The translations under genes and the position numbers were made by a program. This document shows positions 24,614 through 33,991 of a stretch of 64,000 nucleotides of DNA, piece after piece (the first letter of the stretch is position 1; each line of letters begins with the position of its first letter). The DNA is from Streptomyces coeruleorubidus (GTDB lineage Bacteria; Actinomycetota; Actinomycetes; Streptomycetales; Streptomycetaceae). The notes under the pieces are model-generated. The model saw only the letters and a list, made by a program, of their open reading frames with translations. It made no database searches and was not told where the DNA came from. The DNA lies in NCBI RefSeq assembly GCF_008705135.1, contig NZ_CP023694.1, forward strand, positions 310,001 to 374,000. The letters run 5' to 3'.

Positions 24614-26991
24614 CCCCGCACCGGCTGCGCGTTCCCAAGCCCTCCGCTCCCCCGCTGACCGGCCACCTGCCCTTCGCGGACGCTCCGGGCGTACCCGACC
24701 CGATCGGGGTCACCGGCCGCTGGCTCACCCGGGGCGGCCGCCCCTGGTTCCCGGTCTCCGGCGAGTTCCACTACTCCCGCTACCCGGCCCGGGAGTGGGA
24801 GGAGGAGCTGCTGAAGATGAAGGCGGGCGGGGTGACCGCCGTCGCGTCCTACGTCATCTGGATCCACCACGAGGAGATCGAGGGACGGATCCGCTTCGAC
24901 GGCGACCGCGACCTGCGTCGCTTCGCCGAGCTGTGCGCCCGGCACGGCCTGGACTTCATCCCGCGCATCGGCCCCTGGTGCCACGCCGAGGTGCGCAACG
25001 GCGGCCTGCCCGACTGGCTGCTCGCCCGCGCCGGCACGCCGCGCACCGACGATCCGGCGTATCTGGAGCCCGTGCGCGCCTGGTTCCCGGAGATCGCCGG
25101 GCAGTTGCGCGGCCTGGACCGGGCGCACGGCGGCCCGATCGTCGCGATCCAGATCGAGAACGAGCTCTACGACCAGCCCGGCCATCTGCGCACGCTGAAG
25201 CGCCTGGCTCAGGAAGCCGGACTGAGCGCGCCGCTGTGGACGTCGACCGCCTGGGGCGGGGTCCAGCTCCCGGGTGAGGAACTGCTTCCGCTGTTCGGCG
25301 GCTATCCGGAGGCGTTCTGGACGGAGGCGGACGGCGGCTGGCCCGACACCTGCCGCAAGCACTTCTTCTTCACCCATGAGCGCGACGACGAGGGCATCGG
25401 CGCCGACCTGCGGCCCACGACCGTGCGCGGCGCCGAACCGGTTCCGGCGGACCGCTTCCCATGGGCCACCTGCGAGTTGGGCGGCGGCATGGCGGTGGCC
25501 TACCACCGGCGGCCCCGGGTCGAGGCCGCCGACGTGGGTGCCCTGGGGCTCACCAAGATCGGCTGCGGTTCGGTGTGGCAGGGCTACTACATGTTCCACG
25601 GCGGCACGAACCCGCCCGGTGAGCTGACGTCCCTTCAGGAGTCGCACGCCACCGGCTACCCCAACGACCTGCCCGTCCTGTCCTACGACTTCCAGGCCCC
25701 GCTCGGCGAGTACGGCCAGGTGCGGCCCTCGTACCACGAACTGCGGCTCCAGCACCTGCTGCTGGCCGACTTCGGGCACCGGATCGCGCCCATGGACTCC
25801 GTCCTGCCCGAGCGGCTGCCGGCCGGGCAGCACGACCGGGAGACGCTGCGCTGGGCCGTCCGCACCGACGGCACCTCGGGGTTCCTGTTCGTGACCAACC
25901 ACCAGCCGCACGAGCCGCTGCCCGACCACCCGGACACGGCCTTCACGGTCGGCTTCCCGGACGCACCGCCGCTGACGCTGCCGAGCGCTCCCGTCACCGT
26001 GCCCTCCGGCGCCTGCTTCTGCTGGCCGCTGCGGCTGGACGTGGCCGGGCTGCGGCTGGAGTGGGCGACCGCTCAGCCGGTGTGCACCGTCGAGGCGGGC
26101 GGGCGTACGGTCCTTGTATTGGCCGCGACCGACGGCATCGCGCCCGAACTCGTCCTGGACGCGGACACCGTGGCGTCCGTCGCGACACCGTCCGGGGTGG
26201 TCACGCCGGTCGCCGGCCGGATCCTGGTCAGCGGAGTGCGGCCCGGCACCGACGCCCTGGTCGAGGTGGACGCCGCCGACGGTTCACGCGTCGGGTTGCT
26301 GGTCCTGGACGCGGCGACGGCCCGTACCGTCTACCGGGGTGACGCCTGGGGATCCGAGCGGCTGGTGCTGTGCGGGGACGGGGTCGTCTTCGACGGTGAC
26401 GAGGTACGGCTGCACAGCCCGGCCGCCGAGCCGTCGTTCGCGGTGCTGCCCGCGCCGGACGCCGTCCCCGTGGTAGCCGGGGCACGGGTGCGATCGGCAG
26501 CCGACGGCGTGTTCACCCGCTACACGATCGATGCCGCGTCCCTCGCGGACACCGCGGTGCCCGTCACCCGGGTCAGGCCTGCCGGTCCGGCGCCCGAGCC
26601 GGTGACCGGCGTGCAGGGGAGGGCGAGCGTGCCGGCGGACAAGTACGTGGAGACGGTGGCCGCCGAGTACCACATCGACGTACCGGAGGACCTGCTTCGG
26701 GCACCTGCCGGTGTCCTGCTGCGGCTGCGCTGGACGGGCGACCTGGCCCGGGCCTACGTGGGGGACGTCCTGGTCGCCGACCAGTTCTACTCGGGCCGGG
26801 TCTGGGACATCGGCCTGGACCGGCTGCCGGTGGACGAGGTACGGGCGCGGGGCCTGCGGCTGAGAGTGCTGCCGCTGGCCGCGGACGCTCCGGTGCATGT
26901 GCCGGGGCAGGCGGGTGACGACTGGCGGGCGGCCGGGGTGCGGCACGCCGAGTGGGTGGTCACGCGCTCGTGGACGGTGCGGGCCGGCTGA
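24610..26991 (+). CDS. Beta-galactosidase, GH35 (second of pair, longer and divergent)
   Basis: 793 aa. Barrel WFPVSGEFHYSRYPAREWEEEL; acid/base Glu185 in AIQIENELYDQP; probable nucleophile Glu289 in FPWATCELGGGMAVAYH; GYYMFHGGTNPPG. It differs clearly from the first copy in the nucleophile region and carries long C-terminal beta domains (about 400-790). GTG 24610 overlaps the upstream stop as GTGA; GTG 24607 is equally possible. Having two non-identical GH35 enzymes suggests different linkages, or a galactosyl chain plus a capped end. No signal peptide. Confidence 0.92.
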   Translation: MTPHRLRVPKPSAPPLTGHLPFADAPGVPDPIGVTGRWLTRGGRPWFPVSGEFHYSRYPAREWEEELLKMKAGGVTAVASYVIWIHHEEIEGRIRFDGDRDLRRFAELCARHGLDFIPRIGPWCHAEVRNGGLPDWLLARAGTPRTDDPAYLEPVRAWFPEIAGQLRGLDRAHGGPIVAIQIENELYDQPGHLRTLKRLAQEAGLSAPLWTSTAWGGVQLPGEELLPLFGGYPEAFWTEADGGWPDTCRKHFFFTHERDDEGIGADLRPTTVRGAEPVPADRFPWATCELGGGMAVAYHRRPRVEAADVGALGLTKIGCGSVWQGYYMFHGGTNPPGELTSLQESHATGYPNDLPVLSYDFQAPLGEYGQVRPSYHELRLQHLLLADFGHRIAPMDSVLPERLPAGQHDRETLRWAVRTDGTSGFLFVTNHQPHEPLPDHPDTAFTVGFPDAPPLTLPSAPVTVPSGACFCWPLRLDVAGLRLEWATAQPVCTVEAGGRTVLVLAATDGIAPELVLDADTVASVATPSGVVTPVAGRILVSGVRPGTDALVEVDAADGSRVGLLVLDAATARTVYRGDAWGSERLVLCGDGVVFDGDEVRLHSPAAEPSFAVLPAPDAVPVVAGARVRSAADGVFTRYTIDAASLADTAVPVTRVRPAGPAPEPVTGVQGRASVPADKYVETVAAEYHIDVPEDLLRAPAGVLLRLRWTGDLARAYVGDVLVADQFYSGRVWDIGLDRLPVDEVRARGLRLRVLPLAADAPVHVPGQAGDDWRAAGVRHAEWVVTRSWTVRAG

Positions 26992-27003
26992 GAACTCCGC
27001 GGG

Positions 27004-27040
27004 CCCCGCCCGGCCTATGCTGTGCTCCTGCCGGGCGGGG
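27004..27040 (+). terminator. Hairpin between GH35 and lacI genes
   Basis: 10-bp perfect stem CCCCGCCCGG / CCGGGCGGGG with a 17-nt loop, 12 nt after the GH35 stop. It may terminate or weaken read-through into the regulator gene; TATGCT in the loop could be part of a separate lacI promoter. Confidence 0.5.
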
Positions 27041-27078
27041 TCAGGACCGCCGTAACCGACGCCGAGGAATCACCCGTC

Positions 27079-28146
27079 ATGACACCGAGCGCCACCGACA
27101 GCCCTGTGCCCAAGGGCCGCAGCAGGCGCAACTTCGCGGGGGCGCGGCCGGTGATGGCCGACGTGGCCCGGCTGGCCGGCGTCTCCAAGCAGACCGTCTC
27201 CCGGGTGCTCAACGACCATCCGGCCGTCCGCCCGGAGACGCGGGAGGCGGTCCTGGACGCCATGCGCACGCTCGGCTACCGGCCCAGCCGCAGCGCGCGG
27301 TCGCTGGCCAGCGGCCGGACCCGGATGCTGGGGGTCATCTCCTTCGACGCCGCCCGGTACGGGCCCGCCTCCATCCTGACGGCCATCAACACCGCGGCCC
27401 AGGAGGCCGGTTACCTGGTGAGCTCGATCGCGCTCGACACGGCCGACCGCGACACCGTCGTGGAGGCCGTGAACCGGCTGTCGGCCGAGGGCGCGGACGG
27501 CGTCATCGCGATCGCCCCGCAGCAGTGGGTGGGCCGGGCCCTGGCGGAGACCGACCTCGGGACTCCCCTGGTGGTGCTGGAGAGCGCCCTCGACGACAGC
27601 ACACCCCTGGTCACCGGCGACTCCCGCACCGGGGCCCGCAAGGCAACCGAGCACCTCCTCGGCCTCGGGCACGCCACGGTCTGGCACATCGCGGGCCCCG
27701 CGGGCTGGACCTCCGCCGACCACCGCCTGGCGAGCTGGCAGTCGACGCTCCAGGCGGCCGGCGCCGACATCCCGGCCCCGCTCGCCGGGGACTGGAGCGC
27801 CGACTCCGGGTACGACCTCGGCCGTCGGCTGGCCCGGCGCCCGGACGTGACGGCGGTGTTCGCCTCGAACGACCAGATGGCCCTGGGCCTGCTGCACGCC
27901 CTGCACGAGTCCGGGCGGTCCGTCCCCGGGGACGTCAGTGTCGTCGGCTACGACGACATCCCCGAGGCCGCGCATCTCCTGCCGCCGCTGACCACCGTCC
28001 GCACCGACTTCGCCGAGATCGGCACCCGTTCCCTGCGGCTCCTCCTGGACCGCATCGACGGTCCCGGGGAGCGGCCCCGGGTCGACACGCTCGTCCCCGT
28101 GGACCTCGTGGTGCGGGCCAGCAGCGGTCCGGCGCCGGCCCGCTGA
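27079..28146 (+). CDS. LacI-family regulator of the MFS-GH35 operon
   Basis: 355 aa from ATG 27079 with GAGGA 10 nt upstream. HTH VMADVARLAGVSKQTVSRVLN and hinge SRSARSLASGRTRMLGVISF; effector domain with VTGDSRTGARKATEHLLGLGH, AVFASNDQMALGLLHAL, VSVVGYDDIPEAAHLLPPLTTVRTDF. Likely binds the palindrome at 21545. The C-terminus is close in layout to the regulator at 50148, indicating the same subfamily. Ends only 7 bp from the convergent metal ATPase gene. Confidence 0.9.
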   Translation: MTPSATDSPVPKGRSRRNFAGARPVMADVARLAGVSKQTVSRVLNDHPAVRPETREAVLDAMRTLGYRPSRSARSLASGRTRMLGVISFDAARYGPASILTAINTAAQEAGYLVSSIALDTADRDTVVEAVNRLSAEGADGVIAIAPQQWVGRALAETDLGTPLVVLESALDDSTPLVTGDSRTGARKATEHLLGLGHATVWHIAGPAGWTSADHRLASWQSTLQAAGADIPAPLAGDWSADSGYDLGRRLARRPDVTAVFASNDQMALGLLHALHESGRSVPGDVSVVGYDDIPEAAHLLPPLTTVRTDFAEIGTRSLRLLLDRIDGPGERPRVDTLVPVDLVVRASSGPAPAR

Positions 28147-28153
28147 CGGGGAC

Positions 28154-30132
28154 TCAGCCGGTCCCCTCGGCGGCGGCGCGCTGCCAGGCCGACTCCCTCA
28201 GCAGCCGCAGGCCGTTCAGGCCGACGAGGACCGTGGAGCCCTCGTGGCCCGCGACGCCCAGCGGCAGCGGCAGGTTTCCGGCCAGGTCCCAGACGACGAG
28301 GCCGGTGATGAACACCCCGGCGATGACGAGGTTCTGGACGACCAGCCTGCGCGCACGCCGGGACAGGGCGACGGTGGTGGGGACCGCCGCGAGTTCGTCG
28401 CGCACGATCACGGCGTCGGCGGTCTCCAGGGCGAGGTCGGAGCCCGCACGGCCCATGGCGACGCCGGTGTGGGCGGCGGCCAGGGCGGGTGCGTCGTTGA
28501 CGCCGTCCCCGACGACCAGCACCTTGCGGCCCGTGCTCTCCAGCTCCTGTACGGCGGCCATCTTGTCCTGCGGCAGCAGCCCGGCGCGGACGTCGTCGAT
28601 GCCGGCCTCGGCGGCGAGGTGCGCGGCGGCCCGGGGGTTGTCGCCGGTGAGGAGCACCGGGGCGGTGCCGGTGAGCGTGGTGAGCGCGGCGACGGTGGCG
28701 GCGGCGTCCGGGCGCAGCCGGTCGGCGATGCCGAGCAGCCCGGCGGGGGCGCCGTCGACGAGGACGAGGACGGCGGTACGGCCGGATTCCTCCAGTTCCT
28801 CGGAGACGGTGGTGACCGTGCTGCCGGTGCCGTCCAGCAGGCGCGCCGGGGCACCGACGGCGACCCCACGGCCGTCCACGACGGCGGTCACTCCCACGCC
28901 GGGCGCGGAGGTGAAGTCCTCCGCGCCGGGCAGGTCGAGACCGCGCTCGCGGGCCGCGTCCACGACCGCCCGGGCCAGCGGATGCTCACTGGGCCGCTCG
29001 GCCGTCGCCGCCAGCGTCAGCAACTCGGCCTCGTCCAGGCCGGACCCGGGCAGCGGCCGGACATCGGTGACGCGCGGGCTGCCCTCGGTCAGCGTGCCCG
29101 TCTTGTCCAGCGCGACCGCGTCCACCTGGCCGAGCCGCTCCATCACCACGGCCGACTCACCAGCACGCCGTGCCGTCCGGCGTTGGCGATGGCCGACAGC
29201 AGGGGCGGCATGGTGGCCAGCACGACCGCGCACGGAGAGGCCACGATCATGAACGTCATGGCGCGCAGCAGCCCGTCGGCGAGCTGTTCGCCGAAGGCGA
29301 GCGGCACCAGGAAGACGGCCAGGGTCGCGGCCACCATGCCCAGCGAGTAACGCTGTTCGACCTTTTCGATGAACAGTTGCGTGGGCGCCTTGGTCTCGGA
29401 CGCCTCCTCCACCATCCGCACGATCCGGGCGATCACCGAGTCGGACGCGTCGCGCTCGACGCGGACCCACAGGGCGCCGGTGCCGTTCAGGGTGCCCGCG
29501 AAGATCTCGTCGCCCGGCTCCTTGGCCGCGGGGAGCGGCTCGCCGGTGATGGTCGCCTGATCCACGTCGCTCGCCCCGTCCAGCACCCGGCCGTCGGCGC
29601 CGACGCGCTCACCGGGACGGACGAGGACGGTGTCGCCGACCGCCAGCTCCTCCACGGGGACGGTCTGTTCACCGCCGTCCGGGGTCAGCCGGGTGGCCGT
29701 GGCGGGGGCGAGATCGAGCAGGCCGCGGACGGAGTCGGCGGTGCGGGCGGTGGCCAGCGCCTCCAGCGCGCCGGAGGTGGCGAAGATGACGATGAGCAGG
29801 GCGCCGTCCATGACCTGCCCGATCGAGGCCGCGCCCAGGGCGGCGACGACCATGAGCAGGTCGACGTCGAGGGTGCGCTCCTTCAGCGCCTTGAGCCCTT
29901 CCCAGCCCGGTTCCCAGCCGCCCGTGACGTAGGACAGGGCGTAGAGCGGGCCCCAGGTCCAGGCGGGCGCGCCGGTCAACTGCAAGGGCAGCGCGAGCAG
30001 GAAGAAGACGGTGGCGGCGGTGGCCCAGCGCGCCTCGGGGAGCGCCAGGACACGGGTACGCCGCCGGGGCGCGGCCCCGGTACGGGCGGGCTTGGCCCGT
30101 TCGACCGGTTGCGGCGTGAGCGTGGAGGTCAT
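28154..30132 (-). pseudogene. P1B-4-type heavy-metal P-type ATPase, frameshifted
   Basis: Two reading frames make one transporter. The first (30132-29143) has the N-terminus, the actuator loop ATITGEPLPAAK and TM6 MIVASPCAVVLATMP, then hits a stop after GVLVSRPW. The second continues in another frame with SAVVMERLGQVDAVALDKTGTLTEG, LLTGDNPRAA, VVGDGVNDAPALAAA and the C-terminal GHEGSTVLVGLNGLRLL. The minus strand reads CTGGTGAGTCGGCC where the family needs CTGGTGAAGTCGGCC (Val-Lys-Ser), so one A is missing at about 29156-29158. SPC plus HEGST marks the P1B-4 group (Co/Fe/Zn efflux). There is no N-terminal HMA domain. Either a real inactivation or a base-calling error. Confidence 0.85.
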
Positions 30133-30178
30133 CGAGGGTCCTTCAGGCGGGGGCGCGTACCTTCCCACCGTACAGGAA

Positions 30179-30200
30179 CAGATGAAGACTGATTCATATG
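30179..30200. promoter_or_regulatory. ArsR/SmtB-like operator upstream of the metal ATPase
   Basis: Inverted repeat of two 8-mers, CAGATGAA and TTCATATG, separated by GACTGA (7 of 8 positions symmetric), in an AT-rich island that stands out against the surrounding GC. This 8-6-8 form with TGAA/TTCA cores is typical of ArsR/SmtB metal sensors. It lies 47 nt before the ATPase start. No arsR gene is adjacent, so the sensor would act in trans. Confidence 0.55.
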
Positions 30201-30254
30201 TTCATTCGCGACGGCTCCTGCTCGGAATCGACGCAGGAGCCCCGCGCATGGGCG

Positions 30255-32318
30255 TCAGCCGCTGTGCACGCCGACCTCGGAGAGGGAGTAGCCCCAGTCG
30301 GTGCCGCGTTCCAGCCCCTGGATGCGTACGTACCTGGCCGGTGTGCCGGCGAATCTCGCGGTGTCCAGACCACCGTCGGCCGCTGTCGTGGACGAGGCGG
30401 TTCGCCAGTTCACTCCGTCGGTGGAGAGCTCGATACGGTACGACTTCGCGTACGCGCGCTCCCAGTCGAGGGTGACCCGCTCGACGAGCTGCGTGGACCC
30501 GAGGTCGAGCTGGTACCACTGGTCGTCGCTCCAGCCGCTCGCCCAGCGAGTGCCGCCGTCGCCGTCGACGGCCCACTGCGGCTTGTAGCTCGTGAACAGG
30601 CTCCACTCCGAGGAACTGGCCGACGCGGTGGAGCCGTTCGCGAGATTGCCCGGGGCCTCATGGTTCTCGGCGGCCCCCCAGGTGTCGAGGTAGGACTCGG
30701 CGCCGCGGAAGAGGTCGTCCACCACGTCCTGGCCACCGACCCGGCGGATGTCCTCGATCCAGTCCGGGACGAGGCCGTAGTGGGCGGCTCCGTCGGTGTT
30801 CAGGTCCCAGGTGCGCTCGCCGGTGGTCTGCCGGTCGATGACGGAGCCGCCGTCGACGCTCTTGAAGGGGTACGTGACCTTGTCGGGGGCGTCCGCGCCG
30901 CGCGGGGCCGGCCAGCCGCCGACGCCGTTCATGTCGGTGCCGTAGCCGTAGCCCACGCCGTACTTGTCGCGCAGGGCGTCCGTGCGCCTCGCCTCCGAGA
31001 CGAAGCCCTCGGAGCCGTGCATGTACTGGGCGATGAAGCCGCCGAGGCCGTAGACCCGCTCGGTCCAGTCCATGTCCATCCAGCTGTGCGAGGAGAGCAC
31101 GCCGGGGTAGGACTCGGCCTCGAAGATGTCGAGCACCCGGCCGGTGGCCTTGACGCTCATGTGGTCGATCTCGAGCATCATCCCGCGCTGCATCATGCCG
31201 CGGACGGCGTACTCGCCGAGTCCGGTGAGTCCTCGGACGTTGCACTGCGCGTCAGCGCTGTACGAGGGGACCTCCTGGCCCGCCGGGAGCCTCTTCTCGG
31301 CTTCGGGCGCCGAGGCGTTGCCGATGGGATTGTCGTGCTGGGGCCCGGTGCACTTCTCCGTCTTCCAGAAGGTGCCCGTCGACAGGAACTGGCCGACGTT
31401 GATGGCCGTTCCGAGCCCGCCCGAGTCGAAGCGGACACCGCACAGGGCGTTGTCGAACTTGTGGCACAGGAACATGCTGCGCACGCCCAGCGCGTACAGC
31501 TCGTCCAGGCCCTTGTCGATGTCGGCCCTGCTGCACTGCGCGATGTCCAGGATCTGCTTGCAGCCGAAGGGCTCGGAGGTCTCGACGCCGAGGACGACCG
31601 CCAGCTTGCCCTGCTCGATGACCTCACGGGCCTGCGCGCTGTCGGTGACGATCCGGAACCAGCCCTTGCCGGGCCCGCCGTACATCTTGTCGACGAAGGA
31701 CTGCATGTCGTACGTCAGCTTGGCCTGGAGCCGGATGGACGTCATCTCGTCGCAGCCACGGTCCTTGAAGAAGTAGACGGAGCAGATGACGCCGTTGGTG
31801 ACGAGGTCGTTGACCAGCACCCGCTGGCCGCCGCGCCAGGCCCGCTCCACCCAGGCGTAGTAGTTCTGCTGGTGGGTCAGCGAGTCGTGGGCCGGCCAGT
31901 CCTTGAAGGTGGGCCAGCCGACCGGGTCGTGTTTGCCGTCGCCGCCCTTGGTGATGAAGTCGAAGACCGCGAGCGAGCCGTCCGTGTAGTGCTCGGGACA
32001 GTCCTTGAGCGCGTCGGCGACGCCCTGCTCGGAGAACGGCTTTCCGCAGATCAGACGACCGCCGAAGGCCTCGTTGGAGAAAATGTGGTCATGGGCGTCG
32101 ACGAAGCCGCGCACTTCGCCCTTGGCGTCGGTGCCGGTGAAGGGCTCGCCCGTGACGTTGACCTGCGAGTCCGGCGCGGGCCGTGCGGTCGGGTTCCACC
32201 AGTCGTCTCCGGCCGCCGAACTCGGCGTCGGGCCCAGCGCGACGGCCAGGACGAACAGTAGGAGCGACACGACGGTGACGTTCTTGCGTCGGCGGTACGG
32301 GCGTCCTGCACTGGTCAC
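30255..32318 (-). CDS. Secreted HxH metallohydrolase (amidohydrolase/dipeptidase-like) with C-terminal discoidin domain
   Basis: 687 aa. Tat/Sec-like N-terminus MTSAGRPYRRRKNVTVVSLL with a hydrophobic core to about residue 36. The catalytic part begins GFVDAHDHIFSNEAFGG (metal His76, His78), with later metal-site candidates CHKFDNALCG, MLEIDHMSVKATGR and SSHSWMD, a TIM-barrel layout of the amidohydrolase/M19 type. The last about 140 residues (NGSTASASSSEWSLFTSYKP..YVRIQGLERGTDWGYSLSEVGVHSG, quoted in parts) form an F5/8-type C (discoidin) domain, so it likely acts on or near a glycan or cell surface. Substrate unknown. Stands alone, upstream of the metal ATPase on the same strand. Confidence 0.8.
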   Translation of the reverse strand: MTSAGRPYRRRKNVTVVSLLLFVLAVALGPTPSSAAGDDWWNPTARPAPDSQVNVTGEPFTGTDAKGEVRGFVDAHDHIFSNEAFGGRLICGKPFSEQGVADALKDCPEHYTDGSLAVFDFITKGGDGKHDPVGWPTFKDWPAHDSLTHQQNYYAWVERAWRGGQRVLVNDLVTNGVICSVYFFKDRGCDEMTSIRLQAKLTYDMQSFVDKMYGGPGKGWFRIVTDSAQAREVIEQGKLAVVLGVETSEPFGCKQILDIAQCSRADIDKGLDELYALGVRSMFLCHKFDNALCGVRFDSGGLGTAINVGQFLSTGTFWKTEKCTGPQHDNPIGNASAPEAEKRLPAGQEVPSYSADAQCNVRGLTGLGEYAVRGMMQRGMMLEIDHMSVKATGRVLDIFEAESYPGVLSSHSWMDMDWTERVYGLGGFIAQYMHGSEGFVSEARRTDALRDKYGVGYGYGTDMNGVGGWPAPRGADAPDKVTYPFKSVDGGSVIDRQTTGERTWDLNTDGAAHYGLVPDWIEDIRRVGGQDVVDDLFRGAESYLDTWGAAENHEAPGNLANGSTASASSSEWSLFTSYKPQWAVDGDGGTRWASGWSDDQWYQLDLGSTQLVERVTLDWERAYAKSYRIELSTDGVNWRTASSTTAADGGLDTARFAGTPARYVRIQGLERGTDWGYSLSEVGVHSG

Positions 32319-32511
32319 GGCCCACGTCCTCGGTCGGGGGGTGGCGGGGTCGACATACCGGCCGCCCGGGGCCCCGAAGGCCCGGAACCGAGGGCCGGGT
32401 TGTCATGACCTCATCCAAGGGTCCGACGAGGATGGCCACTGCCGCGCCACGAGTCAAGAGCCCGTGACCCATGACCTACTGACGGGTCATCGGATCGCCG
32501 CCGTAGGCACA

Positions 32512-32544
32512 GCGCCCCCTGGTGCCATCGGCACCAGGGGGCGC
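32512..32544 (-). terminator. Very strong hairpin terminator after gabD
   Basis: 15-bp perfect stem GCGCCCCCTGGTGCC / GGCACCAGGGGGCGC with a 3-nt loop, 7 nt past the gabD stop. It ends the GABA operon. The remaining 190 bp to the metallohydrolase gene hold a possible -35 TTGACT on the minus strand (32457-32452) but no convincing -10. Confidence 0.85.
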
Positions 32545-32551
32545 GACACCG

Positions 32552-33991
32552 TCAACGCACAGGCACCGCGACGTACTGGTACTCCAGGAACTCCTCGATC
32601 CCGACCCGGCCGCCCTCGCGGCCGAGGCCGGACTGCTTGACCCCGCCGAACGGCGCGGCCGGGTTGGAGACGAGGCCGGTGTTCAGGCCCACCATGCCCA
32701 CCTCCAGACCCTCGCTGACGCGCAGCCCGCGGTCCAGGCCCTGGGTGAAGACGTAGCCGACCAGACCCCAGGGCGTGTCGTTGGCGCGGCGCAGTACCTC
32801 GTCCTCGTCGTCGAAGGTGAGGATCGCCGCGACGGGGCCGAAGATCTCCGTGTCCATCAGGCGGCTCTCGGGGGAGACGTCCGTGAGCACGGTCGGCGGG
32901 TAGAAGCAGCCCGGCCCTTCGGGCGTACGGCCGCCGACGAGGACCCGGGCGCCGCGCTCCACCGCGTCGGTGACGAGTTCCTCGACCTTGCCGCGTCCGG
33001 TCCTGTCGATCAGCGGGCCGACATCGACTCCGTCGCGGGTACCGGGGCCCACGACGAGCGCGCCCATCCGCTCGGCGAGCCGCCGGCCGAACTCCTCCGC
33101 GACCGACCGGTGCACGAAGAAGCGGTTCGCGGCGGTGCACGCCTCGCCCATGTTGCGCATCTTGGCGACCATCGCGCCGTCCACGGCCACGTCCAGATCG
33201 GCGTCGTCGAAGACGATGAACGGCGCGTTGCCGCCCAGCTCCATCGACGTCCGTACGACGGTGTCGGCGCACTGGGCGAGCAGGATGCGGCCGACGCCCG
33301 TCGAGCCGGTGAAGGACAGCTTGCGGATCCGGCCACCGCGCAGGAGGGGTTCGCAGACCTCGCCGGCGCGGGAGGTGGTCACGATGTTCAGCACCCCGTC
33401 CGGGAGCCCGGCCTCCTTGAGGATCCCGGCCAGGGCGAGGCTGGAGAGCGGGGTCTGCGGGGCCGGCTTGAGGATCATCGTGCAGCCCGCCGCGATGGCC
33501 GGGCCGATCTTGCGGGTGCCCATGGCCAGCGGGAAGTTCCATGGCGTGATCAGCAGGCAGGGGCCCACCGGGCGGCGGGACAGCAGCATGCGGTTGCGTC
33601 CGTCGGGCAGCGTGCCGTAGCCGCCGTCGATGCGGACGGCCTCCTCGGAGAACCAGCGGAAGAACTCGGCGGCGTACGCCACCTCTCCCCTGGCCTCGGC
33701 GAGCGGCTTGCCCATCTCGGACGTCATCAGGTGGGCGAGCTCGTCCGTGCGCTCGAGGATGAGCTCGTGGGCGCGCCGCAGGATCTCGCTGCGGGCCCGG
33801 GGCGCGGTACGTGCCCAATCGGCCTGGGCCTGGACGGCGGCCTCCTCGGCGAGCCGTGCGTCCTTGGGACCGGCGTCGGCGACGTGGCAGAGGATCTCGC
33901 CGGTGGCGGGATCGTCGACGGGCATGGTGGCGCCGTCCGCGGCGTCCACCCAGGCGCCACCGATGAACAACTGGTTCAGTACCTCGGTCAT
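32552..33991 (-). CDS. gabD: Succinate-semialdehyde dehydrogenase
   Basis: Oxidises succinate semialdehyde, the product of the GABA aminotransferase encoded in the same operon, to succinate. 479 aa. ALDH features: ITPWNFPLAMGTRKIGPAIAAG, LSFTGSTGVGR, catalytic Glu in MELGGNAPFIVFDDADLD, catalytic Cys in MGEACTAANRFFVHRSV, EIFGPVAAI and AAPFGGVKQSGLGREGG. The ATG at 33991 has GGAGA 7 nt upstream and overlaps the preceding stop as ATGA. NAD versus NADP preference cannot be read safely. Confidence 0.9.
   Translation of the reverse strand: MTEVLNQLFIGGAWVDAADGATMPVDDPATGEILCHVADAGPKDARLAEEAAVQAQADWARTAPRARSEILRRAHELILERTDELAHLMTSEMGKPLAEARGEVAYAAEFFRWFSEEAVRIDGGYGTLPDGRNRMLLSRRPVGPCLLITPWNFPLAMGTRKIGPAIAAGCTMILKPAPQTPLSSLALAGILKEAGLPDGVLNIVTTSRAGEVCEPLLRGGRIRKLSFTGSTGVGRILLAQCADTVVRTSMELGGNAPFIVFDDADLDVAVDGAMVAKMRNMGEACTAANRFFVHRSVAEEFGRRLAERMGALVVGPGTRDGVDVGPLIDRTGRGKVEELVTDAVERGARVLVGGRTPEGPGCFYPPTVLTDVSPESRLMDTEIFGPVAAILTFDDEDEVLRRANDTPWGLVGYVFTQGLDRGLRVSEGLEVGMVGLNTGLVSNPAAPFGGVKQSGLGREGGRVGIEEFLEYQYVAVPVR

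Noticed and set aside
29140..29170. Programmed ribosomal frameshift in the metal ATPase gene
   Set aside because: A -1 shift would restore the frame, but the junction CTGGTGAGTCGG has no slippery heptamer and I see no obvious downstream pseudoknot; a missing A in a Lys codon is simpler.
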